Part shown: positions 46,283 to 58,587 of the stretch, in pieces
Position numbering within the stretch: the first letter of the stretch is position 1
How the letters are laid out: each line of letters opens with the position of its first letter
From: Cladobotryum mycophilum
Lineage: Eukaryota > Ascomycota > Sordariomycetes > Hypocreales > Hypocreaceae
Assembly: GCA_036429605.1 (NCBI GenBank)
Contig: CM071590.1
Location: forward strand, 2,790,001-2,854,000
Length of the DNA: 64,000 nt
Reading direction: 5' to 3'
Notes under the pieces: generated by a model
Database searches by the model: none
What the model saw: the letters and a program-made list of their open reading frames with translations, nothing else
Told to the model about the DNA's origin: nothing
Program-made: the position numbers and the translations under genes

Positions 46283-49200
46283 ATGGCCCCAGTTTCCAAA
46301 GTCCCAGAGAAGAAGCAGAAGTCTCTGACGGCGTTTTTTACCCAGAAGCCTGCGAATGGCTCTTCCCAGGCCTCTCAATCGTCTCGCTCGAAGGCTCCGT
46401 CCACGGCCGTGAAAGATACAGAACTGCCGTCTAGGAAACGACCCCTGGAAGAAGACGGCAGTAAGGTTAATGGAGGCCAGAAGACAACAAAGAGGGCCAA
46501 AGGCGATGATGTAGATGCGGATGAGAGCACATTTTTCAAACCCTCCGCTTCTTCTTCTTCTTCTACCGACCAAAACGCCCCCAATTCTTCGGCTCGAGCT
46601 CAGCGCTACCGCTACGATGAATCGAGTTCCCAAGTAGACGCAGATAACGAGGGCGATGATCCTGCGATGAGGCGAAAGAACGAGGAGTTGCATAGGAAGT
46701 TTGTCAAGAAACTGGGCAATGCGGATGCTTTGGCATGGAGATCCATTGGCGCGCGAGACGATGCCGCCCCCGGAGGAGAAGACGATGACCCCGATGCCGA
46801 CCCGGAAGAGGAAGAAGCTCCGGTTCCAGCCAAGGCGGCGAAGAAGAAGGGTTCGAAAACCGGTAAACTGACGCCCATGGAGCTGCAGTTCCTGGAAATC
46901 AAGCGGAAGCATCTGGATACCGTTCTCATTGTCGAGGTGGGTTACAAGTTTCGATTCTTTGGCGAGGATGCACGAATAGCAGCCAAGGAATTGAGCATCG
47001 TCTGTATACCGGGAAAGATGCGATTTGACGAGCGTTAGTAGTATCCTTTTACATGCCCAGTTATGAGAATGTTTGATTCCTGACTAGAACTTACAGATCC
47101 TTCGGAAGCGCACTTGGATCGCTTTGCGTCAGCCAGTATTCCGGTTCACAGATTACCAGTTCACGCAAGGCGCCTCGTCGCCGCCGGGCACAAGGTCGGT
47201 GTTGTACGACAAATCGAAACGGCTGCGCTGAAGAAGGCGGGCGATAACCGGAATGCTCCGTTCGTCCGCAAGCTCACCAACCTCTACACCAAAGGCACTT
47301 ATATCGACGAAAACGGAGAGCTTGACAATCACGAGAGCGCAAGCCCATCCGGTGGCTACCTGCTTTGCATAACGGAAACCAAACCCAAAGGCGCGGGAAC
47401 CGATGAGAAGGTCGAGGTGGGCATCATCGCCGTCCAACCCGCCACGGGAGACATCATACACGACTCCTTTGAGGATGGGTTTATGCGGAGCGAGATCGAG
47501 ACAAGGCTCCTGCACATTTCGCCGTGCGAGTTTCTCATCGTCGGGGAGCTGACAAAGGCAACGGACAAGCTGATACAGCACTTGTCCGGCACCAGCACCA
47601 ACGTCTTTGGCGATCGTAGCCGCGTGGAACGGGTCCCGAAAACGGGAGCGATGGCAACGGAGGCGTACTCGCACGTCACGCAGTTCTACGCCGACAGGGT
47701 CAAAGATGCCTCCGAGGATGACATGGCCAGCGCGCTGCTCGACAAGGTCCTCAAGCTTCCCGAATCGGTAACCATTTGCCTCTCGGCCATGATCACCCAT
47801 CTGCAAGAGTACGGGCTAGAGCACATCTTCAAGCTCACCAGATACTTTCAGAACTTCAGCACCCGCTCCCACATGCTGGTCAACGGAACCACGCTCGAGA
47901 GCCTCGAGGTGTATCGAAACGCCACCGACCACTCCGAGAAGGGAAGCCTTTTCTGGGCGGTGGACAAGACGCTCACGCGCTTCGGCCAGCGTCTACTCCG
48001 CAAATGGGTCGGGCGCCCGTTGCTGGATAGAGAGCGTCTCGAAGAGCGGCTGGCTGCCGTGCAGGAGCTGTTTGACAAGCAGTCCACTGCCCCCGTCGAT
48101 GACATGACAAAACTCTTGTCCACCACAAAGGCAGACCTTGAGCGCAGTTTGATCCGCATCTACTACGGCAAGTGCACGAGACCAGAGCTCCTGGCCGTTC
48201 TCCAGACCCTCCAGAAAATAGCCACCCACTACTCCACCATCAAGTCGTCATCGGACGTCCCCTTCGATTCCCCCTACTCGTCAACGCCATCACCTCCCTC
48301 CCAAAGATATTGGACACAGTCATATCCTACCTCGATCAGATCAACGCACAGGCCGCCCGAAAGGACGACAAGTACGGCTTCTTCCGCGAGGACTTCCAAA
48401 CCGAGGACATCCAGGACCAGCAGCTCGGCATCGCTCACGTGGAGCACGAGCTGGACGAGCACCGACCCCTCGCGGCCGAGAAGATCAAGAAGAAGAATGT
48501 CGAGTATGTCACCGTGTCCGGCATCGAGTACCTCATCGAGGTCCCCAACGGCGAGATCAAAAACGTCCCCGCCTCCTGGAGCAAGATCTCGGGGACCAAG
48601 AAGCTCTCCCGCTTCCACACCCCCGAAGTCATCCGCCTCATCACCGAGCGCGACCAGCACCGCGAGGCCCTCGCCGCCGCCTGCGACAAGGCCTTCAAAG
48701 ACCTCCTTGCCTCCATCGCGGCAGACTACCAGCCCCTCCGCGACGCCGTCTCCGCCCTCGCCACGCTGGATTGCCTCCTCTCCCTCTCCAAGGTGGCCGC
48801 CCAACCGGGCTACTCCCGCCCCAACTTCCTCCCCTCGGACGCAGACCCCTCGATATCCATATCTCAGGGTCGCCACCCCATCGCCGAGCAAACCCTCGAG
48901 AGCGCTTACATCCCCTTCTCCACCACCCTCGCCCACCCGGCCCCCATGGCACACCTCATCACCGGCCCCAACATGGGCGGCAAGTCTTCCTTCGTCCGCT
49001 CCGTCGCCCTCATCGTCCTCCTCGCCCAGATCGGCTCCTTCGTCCCCGCCGACTCGCTGACCCTCACCCTCTGCGATGCCATCCACACTCGCGCTGGCGC
49101 CAGGGACAACCTCTTCGCCGGGGAATCCACCTTCATGGTAGAAGTCTCCGAAACGGCCCGCATCCTCCGCTCCGCCACGCCCCGCAGCCTCGTTATTCTG

Positions 49201-49641
49201 GATGAACTCGGCCGCGGCACGAGCACCCACGACGGCGCCGCCATCGCCCAAGCTGTCCTCCACCACGTCGTCACCGAGACGCGATGCCTGACGCTGTTCA
49301 TCACACACTATCAGAACCTTGCTCGCATCGCGGATGGGCTTTCAGGAGTCTCCAACGTGCACATGAAGTTTAATGCCCAAACGGGCGACGACGGTGAGGA
49401 AGAAATTACTTTCCTATATGAAGTGGGAGAGGGTGTTGCGCATCGGTCTTATGGGCTGAATGTTGCCCGTCTGGCACGCATTCCAAAGAAGGTTCTTGAT
49501 GTAGCAAGCGAGAAATCAAAAGAGCTGGAACGAGAGATGAGAGTGCGGCGTTTACGAGGGGTATGTAACACCCTCAACGAAGTAATAGAAAAGAGCCCAG
49601 ACATGTTGGATCACTTAATTTCTGCCATTGAGCAGTTGTAA
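46283..49641 (+). CDS. msh3: DNA mismatch repair protein Msh3 with a one-base frame break
   Basis: Exon 1 is 46283-47033. A 63-nt intron (GTTAGT..ACAG) follows, then exon 2, 47097-49641. Msh3 pairs with Msh2 as MutS-beta, recognising insertion/deletion loops. Seen: an N-terminal PCNA-binding PIP box, QKSLTAFF (Q12, L15, F18, F19); a mismatch-binding domain (PMELQFLEIKRKHLDTVL, VGYKFRFFGEDARIAAKEL, GHKVGVVRQIETAALKK); core and lever helices; and the ABC ATPase with Walker A GPNMGGKSS and Walker B/D-loop ILDELGRGTSTHDGA. Upstream coding (...IKSSSDVPFDSP) and downstream coding (LLVNAITSLPKILDTV...) are in different frames, meeting at the C5 run 48270-48274. One extra C would restore about 1098 aa. 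As given, translation runs on in the wrong frame to 49060 and loses the ATPase. This is a sequencing indel or a real null allele. Confidence 0.93.
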
Positions 49642-50386
49642 CTAATACCAGTGTCGAGAGCACATCCCTTTTGTTGGGCGTTAAGGCTGTGAGCAAAACT
49701 GTTTGTAATTATCTACCAAATGTACTAAAGCGCATTGGAACAACACCAATACCAAGATGGCTTGTGGTAATCTAATACATGTTGCCCATTCCACCCCCAT
49801 ACTAACAAAAACTCATGTTCCATTCGCATTGTCTCTTGAAGTTGACACTCAGTGGTTATGAAACTCCTCGCAAACCCAATAGGACGAAGAGTTGATCTGG
49901 TGTTGATGTTCCCAACAATGAATGACACCCATAATATAGGATAATAACGGCTTGCCAAGCAATAAATAATTCGATCATGAACGCCCAAACTCTCCCAGTT
50001 CACCAGCAATAAAGTTGTATAATAGGTTTCAACACAACGTCGTGCTATGCGCCTGCTCTGTTGGCAGGCAAGACTAAGGACCTCTTGAATGAACCTTGAG
50101 TGGTAAGATGGTCTGCTGAAACGAAAACGCCAAAATATCATCTTCCCATAATTCAACTGTTGACAGAATAGCTATTTGGAACGCCGCCCGATAAAGCTAT
50201 ACATGTCAGCAGGGGGCGGTAGTAACGAATATAAGGTTATGCTCACCTGATTAAAACCGAGTAGTTTTGACAGTGCTTGTGATATAATAAGGAATGCCCA
50301 TAAAAACGTTTAAGAAATGCGTGAAATAAAACAGAACACCAGAAGCTACCCGAGGAGGTACGTTAGTTTGTAGACGGAAGAAGGCA
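49642..50386. other. convergent spacer between MSH3 and the zinc-finger gene
   Basis: 745 bp of AT-rich DNA with no recognised gene. It contains the two 3' ends. Confidence 0.55.
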
Positions 50387-53015
50387 TCACAGATCCAGTT
50401 CGTCATGTTCAAGATCGTCATGTACACCCCTTTCATCCTCCAGTGCTTGCGATTCCCACATACTGTCCACGCCAAAGTTCGAATCTTTGTGATCATCTGC
50501 GTTTGAACTTTCCATCGCCTCACACAGCTGAGGCTCAAGTTTGACATTATTGCTAGCAGATGGTCGGTCTTGGTCAGTATGATTTGAGGAGTTTGGACCC
50601 CGGTGTCGGTTAATTGGTGTGAACCCAAGAGAAGAGAGGCTGGAAGACTGGCCTGACTGGCCGCAAGATCCAAGGAAGATGCGATCATGAGAGAACAGTG
50701 GATTATTTCCCGGTAGGTTGAGGAACTGGTTAGCCACGTTGTTGGAAATTGAGTCATTGTTATTCGCATTAGCAAAATCCTCGAACTTGGGCGGCGCGTG
50801 GTGGTTGGAGGGTAGGTGGAAGTGCTCATGGCTGAGACCATTGAATTGGTTGTTAGATGCCAATGACATTCGTGACGGGTTGTTGTAAATCGAAGCGTCA
50901 TTCAATGTATAGGTCATCTCTTGATGATTGATAGAGCCTTTCAGATCATTCGTCAGTATTGGCGGAGAAAAATACACAAAAATTGGCTTGGGTAATTGGT
51001 TACTTAGCGAAACATGGTTACTCATGCCGAGATATGGTTGTCCCTGGTTTCTTGTACGACCAATCTCTCTCGAAGAGAATGTGCGATCAGGCATATCTCT
51101 CGAGGATGGCGTCGGGGAGACAAGGTTAGAATGCGATATGGGATTCAGTTGTCGCAGGCCAAGACGACCATGAAGATCAAATCTAGGGAGAGAGTTAGTC
51201 TTGATGATATATAGGACAGCGCTTCGGGTCTTACTTTGGTTCGCAGTGAGAAGAACCTGGTAAATGGCGATCTTCGAAGCCTCCTGAACACGTCAGTCTC
51301 TTCCTCCCGATGTCTCGGGTGCAACATACCTGGCATTGAATCTTCATCGCGGAAGACGTCAAAGCTGCGTTTGAACTGTCCCATGGTAGGCGTGATGTCA
51401 GAACTTGGAGTTCGGCTATACGCCAAATTCGACTTTGGGAGCTTTTCATGCGCGGGATTTCCCCGTACTGCGCGCCGGTTGCCTCGAGGAATGTTTGCCG
51501 AAATTTCTGCCAGTGGTTCTGGCTTCTTTCGTCGAGGTCTGGTAATCTTCTTCTGTGGTGTCTGTAATATGGTTAGTAAAATGATGGGGTGTACGTGAAA
51601 TAGGAGACGAACTGCCTCTTCTTGGCCTGGGATTGGGGAAGAACTGTCATAGACATCCTTGATCCTCTCCACCTCGAACTCTGAAGTCATGACCACTTGT
51701 GTTGGCTCGATCCCCTCGGATGTTCTTCTCATTCGTTCAATGACCGACTTGGGCTTACGTTGGTTGCGAGTGCGTTTCATATCCTCATTAGCAAGATCCA
51801 TCTTTCCCATACCCGGCCAAACCTGCCCCTTGAGGGCCATCATATCACCTGTGACGAAGAAGTCCTCTTGCACTTCTGCCTCATTGTCGGAGGGGAAAAA
51901 GCCTGGAAAGATTGGAAAGTCTTGGGAATAATTCTCATTCTCAGCCTTGATGTGGGGGTTATTTGATCGCTTGACCTTCTTCTTGGGTTGCTTCAAGCCG
52001 AGTCAGCTTCAAATCTACGATACATGGGAAGGATGAGGATTGCCACTATACCTTTGATGGAGCAGCCACTGCGACTCCTCGAGAGCGTTTGTTTCTGGCT
52101 GCTTCCTTGATCTGCTTTGCCTTCATTCTCTCCACCAGGAGAGCCTCGATGCCATTTTCTCTATACCACTGTTCGTACTGCTGGAGGGCAACAGAGGCAG
52201 AGATGTCCTGATGAGCTTTGAGCTTTGTTTGGGTTTCATGGTGGAGATGACCCTTGGATGCAATGTGCGTAAGGAGGTGAGACACGTCGGAGAAACGTGG
52301 AGTCTCGGGACAGACAGTGCAAAGGAGTGGGATCTGCTTGCTGTTTGTACCCGACGTACCGCCCGTTGCAGCCAGTGATGCCATGACCTGCTCAAACCAA
52401 AGTCAGCCATTGCGTTCTGTCTCGTATTCAAGCGCACGCATATTTTTTTTTGCAATCGTGGTGGTGAGTTTGAAGAGAGAGAGAAAGAAAAATGTCTGCA
52501 ACTGACGAAAACTCAGGGATCTGACCTGTTCCCGACCCAATGGGTCCAATTGATTTGGGGATCGGTTTTCAGGTGTGTAGGAAAGCAGCAACAAGTCAGA
52601 TACGAAACAAGAGCCTCGAGTCTCTATACAAGAAGCAAAGAAGCAATTGTGGTGGTACAATGATTGAATTGAGAAAAGAGCAACTCGGTATGAGGAGATT
52701 GATGACACGCTCTGAGGGGAGGAAGCGTTGAAGAGGAAGCACGGATTGAACTCGTGCAAGCCCAGACGTAGGTAGTTGACTGAAAATGCTTACCGGGGGA
52801 GACACAGTCAGACTTGAGCTCGATTCCTGCTTGGTAAAGGTTGAGTATTGAGGCAGTTGCCATTCGGGATACGGAGTCAATTGACAGAGTTGAGTTGACT
52901 CGTCGGGCTCTTGCTTGATCTCGCACATTTCCCAGTCCATGAGGGAGGGGCTACTAGTCGACAAGTCCATGTCGGGGGATGGAAACGAGTCTCTGAGGAA
53001 GAAGGCAGGATCCAT
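50387..53015 (-). CDS. putative C2H2-type zinc-finger regulatory protein
   Basis: Six exons, minus strand: 53015-52794, 52387-52052, 51990-51613, 51561-51330, 51283-51235 and 51182-50387; about 670 aa, every junction GT-AG and phase-compatible. Exon 1 encodes an acidic Ser/Asp-rich N-terminus (MDPAFFLRDSFPSPDMD) and is joined over a 406-nt intron. Exon 2 holds the best-defined domain: one zinc-finger-like motif, CTVCPETPRFSDVSHLLTH with a second His nearby (HIASKGHLHH), followed by a basic helix (VERMKAKQIKEAARNKR). Later exons contain lysine/arginine-rich, AT-hook-like TRPRRKKPEP and Asn/Ser-rich tails. This suggests a nuclear, DNA- or chromatin-associated protein. I do not recognise a named orthologue. 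The 49-nt exon 5 is supported by continuity of phase only. Confidence 0.75.
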
Positions 53016-54176
53016 GATGTGGCAATGGAGTTGAGCAGGCAGGCAGGATGGACGAGGAAGTCGGAATGGCTTCGCGGAGAGGAGTGACTCACAACCACAG
53101 CTCTTGCAACTTCTGGCCACTGCTTCTGATTTTGTATCGCCAATGGAAGAGATGAAGTCGGAATCCTTGAGAGGATTGATGTTTGACAATTCGTCTTCCC
53201 ACGTTCTTCTGTGGTGAGTGGGAAAGGAGCAGTTTAGTCCTGGCTGAGAGGGGAGACTATTAAGGCAACAGTTGTCACCCACCCGCGAACAACCTCGCTC
53301 CTTCTCTTTCTACCTATTGCGTATGCCTTCTGTAAAGTCGGTCAACACAGCCAAAAATTCAAATGTACTAGTCTAACTACAGCACTAAGCCCCCAATAAA
53401 AGATTCCAATTGAGTGTGCTCGTACGATCAATTCGAGTCATTTCGAATGTACATTTCTCCTTGCACCTTCTCAACCATGGGCACTGCCATGATGCAAGAG
53501 GCATTGCTAACACGTGTACCCCTTTATTACTTCCTATTCAAAGGTTATTAAAGGTAGTAGTAGTAGTAAGTGCGCTTTGAATCATGATTGCCTTGAGAGG
53601 TAAAGGGCTTTGCAGATCTAGCAATGAAGACTTCCAAGTGGTGCATGTCGCTCAACTGCTCTGCAATAGCGCCGCTGTGAGTGCAATAAGAATCTAGGGA
53701 GAATCAGGCATTACGGTTCATATGAGAACTGTTGCTTCTATTTACCACAAGAGCCAGTGGCCTAATTAGCATTGATAGTGGTAGAATAGGTGCAAATGGT
53801 ATATATTGAGAACACCCCCAGTGATGTTACCGGTCGTCCGTCTCTTGTCCTGTTGTCTCGCGAGACAGGATAAAAACTACGTGACTACTCGAACAACATG
53901 GCCGTGGGCTAAATAATGAGAACCATCATCATCAATTCATCCCATCATGTTTCATCTGAAGAAGATCTGTTTGAACTTACTGGGTAAACGCTACCGAGAG
54001 TTGGCGATACCCCTGAAAAAAAAGACCGAACAAATTCATCTCCTCCCGCCATGTATCCTGCTGAGCACGACGCAACGTCTAAGTGAGTCATTAGATAGCA
54101 GGAGGGTCATAGATTCATATGACTTTAATTGTCCAACAAGATACCTCACAGGCTCAAGAACTCCCAGCCACTCTGT
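53016..54176. other. spacer between the zinc-finger gene and BET2
   Basis: Upstream DNA of the zinc-finger gene and 3' DNA of BET2. It includes a small GTA repeat near 53556-53569. No gene recognised. Confidence 0.5.
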
Positions 54177-55251
54177 TCATTGTCCAAGTATTTTAGCAAT
54201 AACTTTACTTGGCATGCAATACCGTGGGTCCACGGCCTCCAAACCAGGATACCCAAGAAGACTAAGACCAGTTGTACCAAAGCATGTGTGCCAGACGTCC
54301 ACCATATTACCCGGCCTGTCAGAAAAGCCACCCGCTTCCGAGTCCTGGCACGTCAGGATAAAGTTGATCAGTCCCTGGCTGTCGATCCAATGGGTACGAT
54401 CAATCATTTGGATGCTGCTCAACACCCACCAGCTGTAGCAGACATCTTCCGTCTTTTCGGGACGGCCATTCAGTCCTCCACTGGGAAGCTGCCTCTCACT
54501 CAACCAGCGGCCGAGTTTCTCCTTGTCGGCAAGATCGAGTCGCCCTGCAATAGCAAGCGCTGCGACACATGTGAATATTTGAGCAGAATGTGATTCCGCG
54601 CCCGGCTTGGCTCCATATCCTCCGTCAAAATTTGAGCATGCGACAACATGAGCGACGGCTTTGTCAACGTCAACGAGGGACAAGAGCCCAAGGAGGGACA
54701 AAGCGTTTAGGGCGCCATATAGAAATCTGGTGTCCTCCTCGCCCCACTCGTCGCCATAGAAACTTCCGCTCTCTGGATTCTGAAGGTCTGCCATGACTGT
54801 AACGCAACATTAGGATAAGAACCCCGCCACGATAAAAGCGTCTCGCGATAAACCACCTACACTTGCCAGTCAGGGCCTTTCCCTTTCCCCGAGCTTCCAG
54901 TTCATCGAAGCCGTCAACCATTGCAAGAATCTGCACAGCACTTACTGTGGAGAGCATATGGGCGTCATGACCCGGCGCAGCCCCGAACCCTCCGTTTTCA
55001 TGTTGACAGGAGAGCACAAAGTCGATAGTCTCATCGCGGGGTAGAGCATCAGGACGACCAAGTAGATGGAGTGCAGTTAATCCCCAGTAAACACCATTGA
55101 GTCGCAGGTGCTCTGTCACCCAATAGTCCAGGTCATCGGTCTTTGTATTTAGGCTCTGGACATATTTGACATGGGCATCCACTGCCAATTTAGAATCCAC
55201 TGGTGACTTGGTGCTTTGTGACATGTTGATGAGATGGAGGTGTTGGGACAT
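54177..55251 (-). CDS. bet2: geranylgeranyltransferase type II (Rab) beta subunit, Bet2
   Basis: Two exons, minus strand: 55251-54861 and 54796-54177, with intron GTAGGT..ACAG; 336 aa. With the alpha subunit (Bet4) and Rab escort protein it attaches geranylgeranyl groups to C-terminal cysteines of Rab GTPases, which vesicle traffic needs. Seen: the alpha-alpha barrel with repeated prenyltransferase QF/GGF motifs (CQHENGGFGAAPGHDAH, NFDGGYGAKPGAESHSAQ, LPSGGLNGRPEK, CQDSEAGGFSDRPG). The zinc ligands are in KTEDVCYSWW (Asp, Cys) and VDVWHTCFG (His). The C-terminus YCMPSKVI is typical of Bet2. The first ATG is at 55251 (MSQHLHL); an in-frame ATG at 55224 (MSQSTKS) is an equally possible start. 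The same cell biology as the Munc13-like gene, but not adjacent. Confidence 0.96.
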
Positions 55252-56249
55252 TGGTGATGGTTGGTTTCCCACTCCACGCGAGAGCTGCCTTCACCAATAT
55301 CCGGGTTACGTAATCAGCACTTCATTCTCACAACAGTCATCAAGGGTAGAAAATGTTTCCCATCAATTGCTTGTAGAGAATTTCATAGAATGATGCCTGC
55401 AGTTATTCAGCAAGGGTCTTTCCCACACAGGCAGATTATTAAATCCCTCTGCTTTAATGTTTCACGAGTCTCGATGAGGCCTATAATCCATCGTGATAAA
55501 GGAGATATGGGGTAGGGATATCAGTTTCAAGTCACTGCACCAATATGGAGACCAATTAATATATCTGTACTGCCTGGGCTCTCTACCCCGACTCACAGTT
55601 CCATATTAAATCCTCTGTACATCCTAACTAATCGTACATTGGGGCCAAATTAGGCTCCATCTTGACCAAACGTGAATCAAAAGGAAAAGCAAAAACCTGC
55701 TGATGTATGCATCCAGTCTTCCTGCTATGCCTCCATGTTTGATGTCGCTATGCCAGACTTCCTAATAATAAAATAACAGGCACAGGCCGTTCTTCTTCTT
55801 CTTCTTCTTCTTTAGCGCATTCAATATTCAAGGGGCTGATGTGGCTCAAAGGAAAAATAAGCGAGAGGGCATCATCTGATGACTATGCGACAAACTGCAA
55901 ATAATTTGAAGAAAAAAAAAAAAAAAGAGATTAGAAAAGGTCATTCCGCCATGTGCCGTAATAAACAGGTAAACCACTCTAGGTGCAAAAGACCTGACGT
56001 GCTTTGGAAGAGAACCGCGTACGCCCCAAAAGCCAACAGTCCTACATCACTCTTCCGGGACTTTGATAGTCTATGAAAGATCGGAAACCCTTAGGGCGAG
56101 GAGACGCGCGAATCCGAGAATTAAAGGAAATAAGTCGTGAAGGGCATCATGTCATAAAGCGGCCAATGACAAATACTAGGGTATCTTTGGCGAGGAGAAG
56201 GTTTGTGAAAAGAATCAAAAAAAAAGTGTTTGATCCGTCGCTCAATTCT
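55252..56249. other. spacer between BET2 and the RhoGAP gene
   Basis: 998 bp holding the BET2 promoter and RhoGAP 3' end. A (TTC)n repeat lies at 55790-55812 and an A15 run near 55911-55925. Nothing else is recognisable. Confidence 0.55.
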
Positions 56250-58587
56250 TCAGAAGCCGAGGGGCGATAGGGGCTGGATGGGAGATAATGGACGAAGATC
56301 TCGAGATTTAATAGTTGGGGCCGGTGTGAGTCCTGGAACACCACTAGAGTTGGCTTCGGTCTCGTTCTCACTATCGACAGTCATCTCGGTTGAGATGGTG
56401 GAGCTTTTTGAAGCCATACTCTCAGTGGATTTTGTTAGCTGCAATTGATGCTTGTTTAATCTGCCCCCGCCATTGCCCGCACCTGGTGGTAATTCGAGAA
56501 TTGGCGGTGAAGGCTGCCGTTCATCTCGGATGATTGCAGGCTGCTGTGGTGACTGCACGTCGGAGAGGCCCCGTGGTGGCGGCTGATCGAAGACCATGTA
56601 TTCTTCCTCGATGTATCTCGCCTCGTACTTACAGCCCCTCCAGCACTCCCTCCAATCACACACAAGGAACTTGAAGCAGAAGGCGTCAATCCTCATGCAT
56701 GGCTGGAAGCAGATGCAAAGATTCCTGAAGTCCATCTTGTTCTTATCAGAATGGGCGAGCAGGAGACTCAGGTGGCAGGTTATTGCAAAAAGCAAATAGT
56801 AGTTGAATGGTGGCAGATTTGAGAGCTCTTCAATGAGTAACTGCGGCACTTGGCTGGCACCGGCACACTCACGGGCAATGCGCTCCTGGGCTTCCTTGGG
56901 GAAGAGCTCGTCTGGCAGCTCTCGAAGCCACGCCTTTAGCATCGACCCGACGATATTGATGTCGTATAAATCGGTCTCATCAAAGAGGTTGACGTCATAC
57001 TCTAAAAAACAAGAGTTAGTTAGAAAAAGGGGATTCAAGATGCATTTACCCGCAATTCACATACGCTCATCAAATCTCCTCTGCCATTTCTTGATCTGCG
57101 GTCCACTGCCAGGTACGCGGTAGAGACCCTCGACTTCGCAGCCCTTATAGTTCAGGTAGTCGATGGCTCGCCACGGAAAAGCTGGCATCCAGAATTCGGT
57201 CTTGTCCTTGGAGTCCTCCAATCGCTTGGATATGCGAGTTAATCGTGTCTGCTCGACCAAAGGTAAATTTATCACCTTTAAAACGTAGTGTTCATCGTCA
57301 ATCGCTGGCTCTCTGTGGGTGGTGCTACCACTTCGGGAGGCCTTTCCAAACAGTCCCTTGCTAAGGAGATCGGCGGCTCTTGTAGAAGAGTTCCTCAGTC
57401 CACTAAACAATGCCGATGCCCCCGTATCGCGCAATGCTGATGAATGCACTCTATGCTCCTTCTCCTTGTGGTCCTTTTCACGATGATGATTTTCCTTGCC
57501 AACACCCACGTCGCGGCAAAATGCCCGATCCTCTGATCTATTCCGAACCGATGAATTCATCATATCTCTGAATGCCCGATCTTGTGCAACTGGCGCTGTT
57601 CGGAGAGGGGTATTGCCGTCTGCAAGCGTGTGGTTACTCGATGCGGTCGGCAAGGGCATGGGCGAAATCTTGGGGCTTTCGATTTCCGGGTCGCGATTGG
57701 ACCTGCTGCGGCTGAGAAGACCAAAGGATTTGGATTTGTTCTTCCGGGATGTGGATGGTGACGGAGCACTGTCGTTATCGGCGATAGAAGACGATATGGA
57801 AAGGTCAGAAAGCGAAGGAAACGTGGGGAACGGTCTATGCAGGGTATCGTCTGTATATGTGAAATCTAAGTCAGATGACGTTCATCGTCAGCATTGTGTT
57901 CAAAACTTGGCATTGCAGCTTATTAAAAATAAAAAAATAAAAAGACATGGATGGGTTGCGGGTGGATGAAGGGCGGGGTTTTATTTTGGTAACGCGCGGT
58001 TGCTCATCGTCAAACGTGTGTGTTGTGAAGGGATGCCTTTTCGGAGCCTTGTTTGGCTTACCTCTGTGCTTTGACACGTCGGCTGCACCGTCACTCCCTC
58101 TGGACAGTATTTGGCTTCGCGATTCCGAATATTGGTGGGTTTGTGTGGTTGGGAATTGGCTAACGGACTTGGAACCCTTGTTGAATTGAAAGAAGCTCTT
58201 TGTGGGCTTGGAGCCCTCGGTCACGACGTGGCGGATCCCGTGGGATGGGATGCCAGAAGACGATGGATTGAATGCGGAAGAAATGGGCGGGTAATTGTAG
58301 GACGAAGTGGCAGCAAGGTCATCGCGAGCCGAAGGGTTATGACGTTGCTGTTGCTGTTGCAGCAGCTGCTGTTGTTGTTGGCTGGACTCGTCGGTGATAG
58401 ACCTTCCTGTCTGCGGCGAATAGTTTTTGGAGTGTCCAAACCTGGTGGTGGTGAAGGGTGAAGAACGTAGCGATCTGGGCGATCTGGAGTCGGCAGGCGA
58501 TGCAACAGCTGGCGAGGCCGTTTCAGAAGAAGCCTGGTCGTTGGTACCGGCCAGCGTGAGCGGCTGTGGTGTGGGTTTGCGTCCCAT
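56250..58587 (-). CDS. Rho GTPase-activating protein (Sac7/Bag7-like RhoGAP)
   Basis: Three exons, minus strand: 58587-58062, 57850-57065 and 57001-56250, with introns GTAAGC..ACAG and GTATGT..TTAG; 687 aa from MGRKPTPQP. The first 330 residues are low complexity, with a poly-Gln segment near 58338-58380 (plus-strand coordinates) and many Ser. The RhoGAP domain follows: FWMPAFPWRAIDYL, the arginine-finger loop GLYRVPGSG, FDETDLYDINIVGSMLKAWLR, ELPDELFP, and FRNLCICFQPCMRIDAF. The tail is Pro/Ser-rich. It should stimulate GTP hydrolysis on Rho1-type GTPases controlling cell wall and actin. An upstream exon (59030-58850, GTACCC donor, acceptor ending 58596) would fuse in frame and give about 750 aa. 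I prefer the shorter start because the added residues are Pro/Ala-rich and unlike a conserved domain. Confidence 0.9.
58338..58380 (-). repeat. CAG-type trinucleotide repeat encoding poly-Gln in the RhoGAP gene
   Basis: On the minus strand, interrupted CAA/CAG codons encode QQQQQLLQQQQQ inside exon 1. Likely length-variable between strains. Confidence 0.85.
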
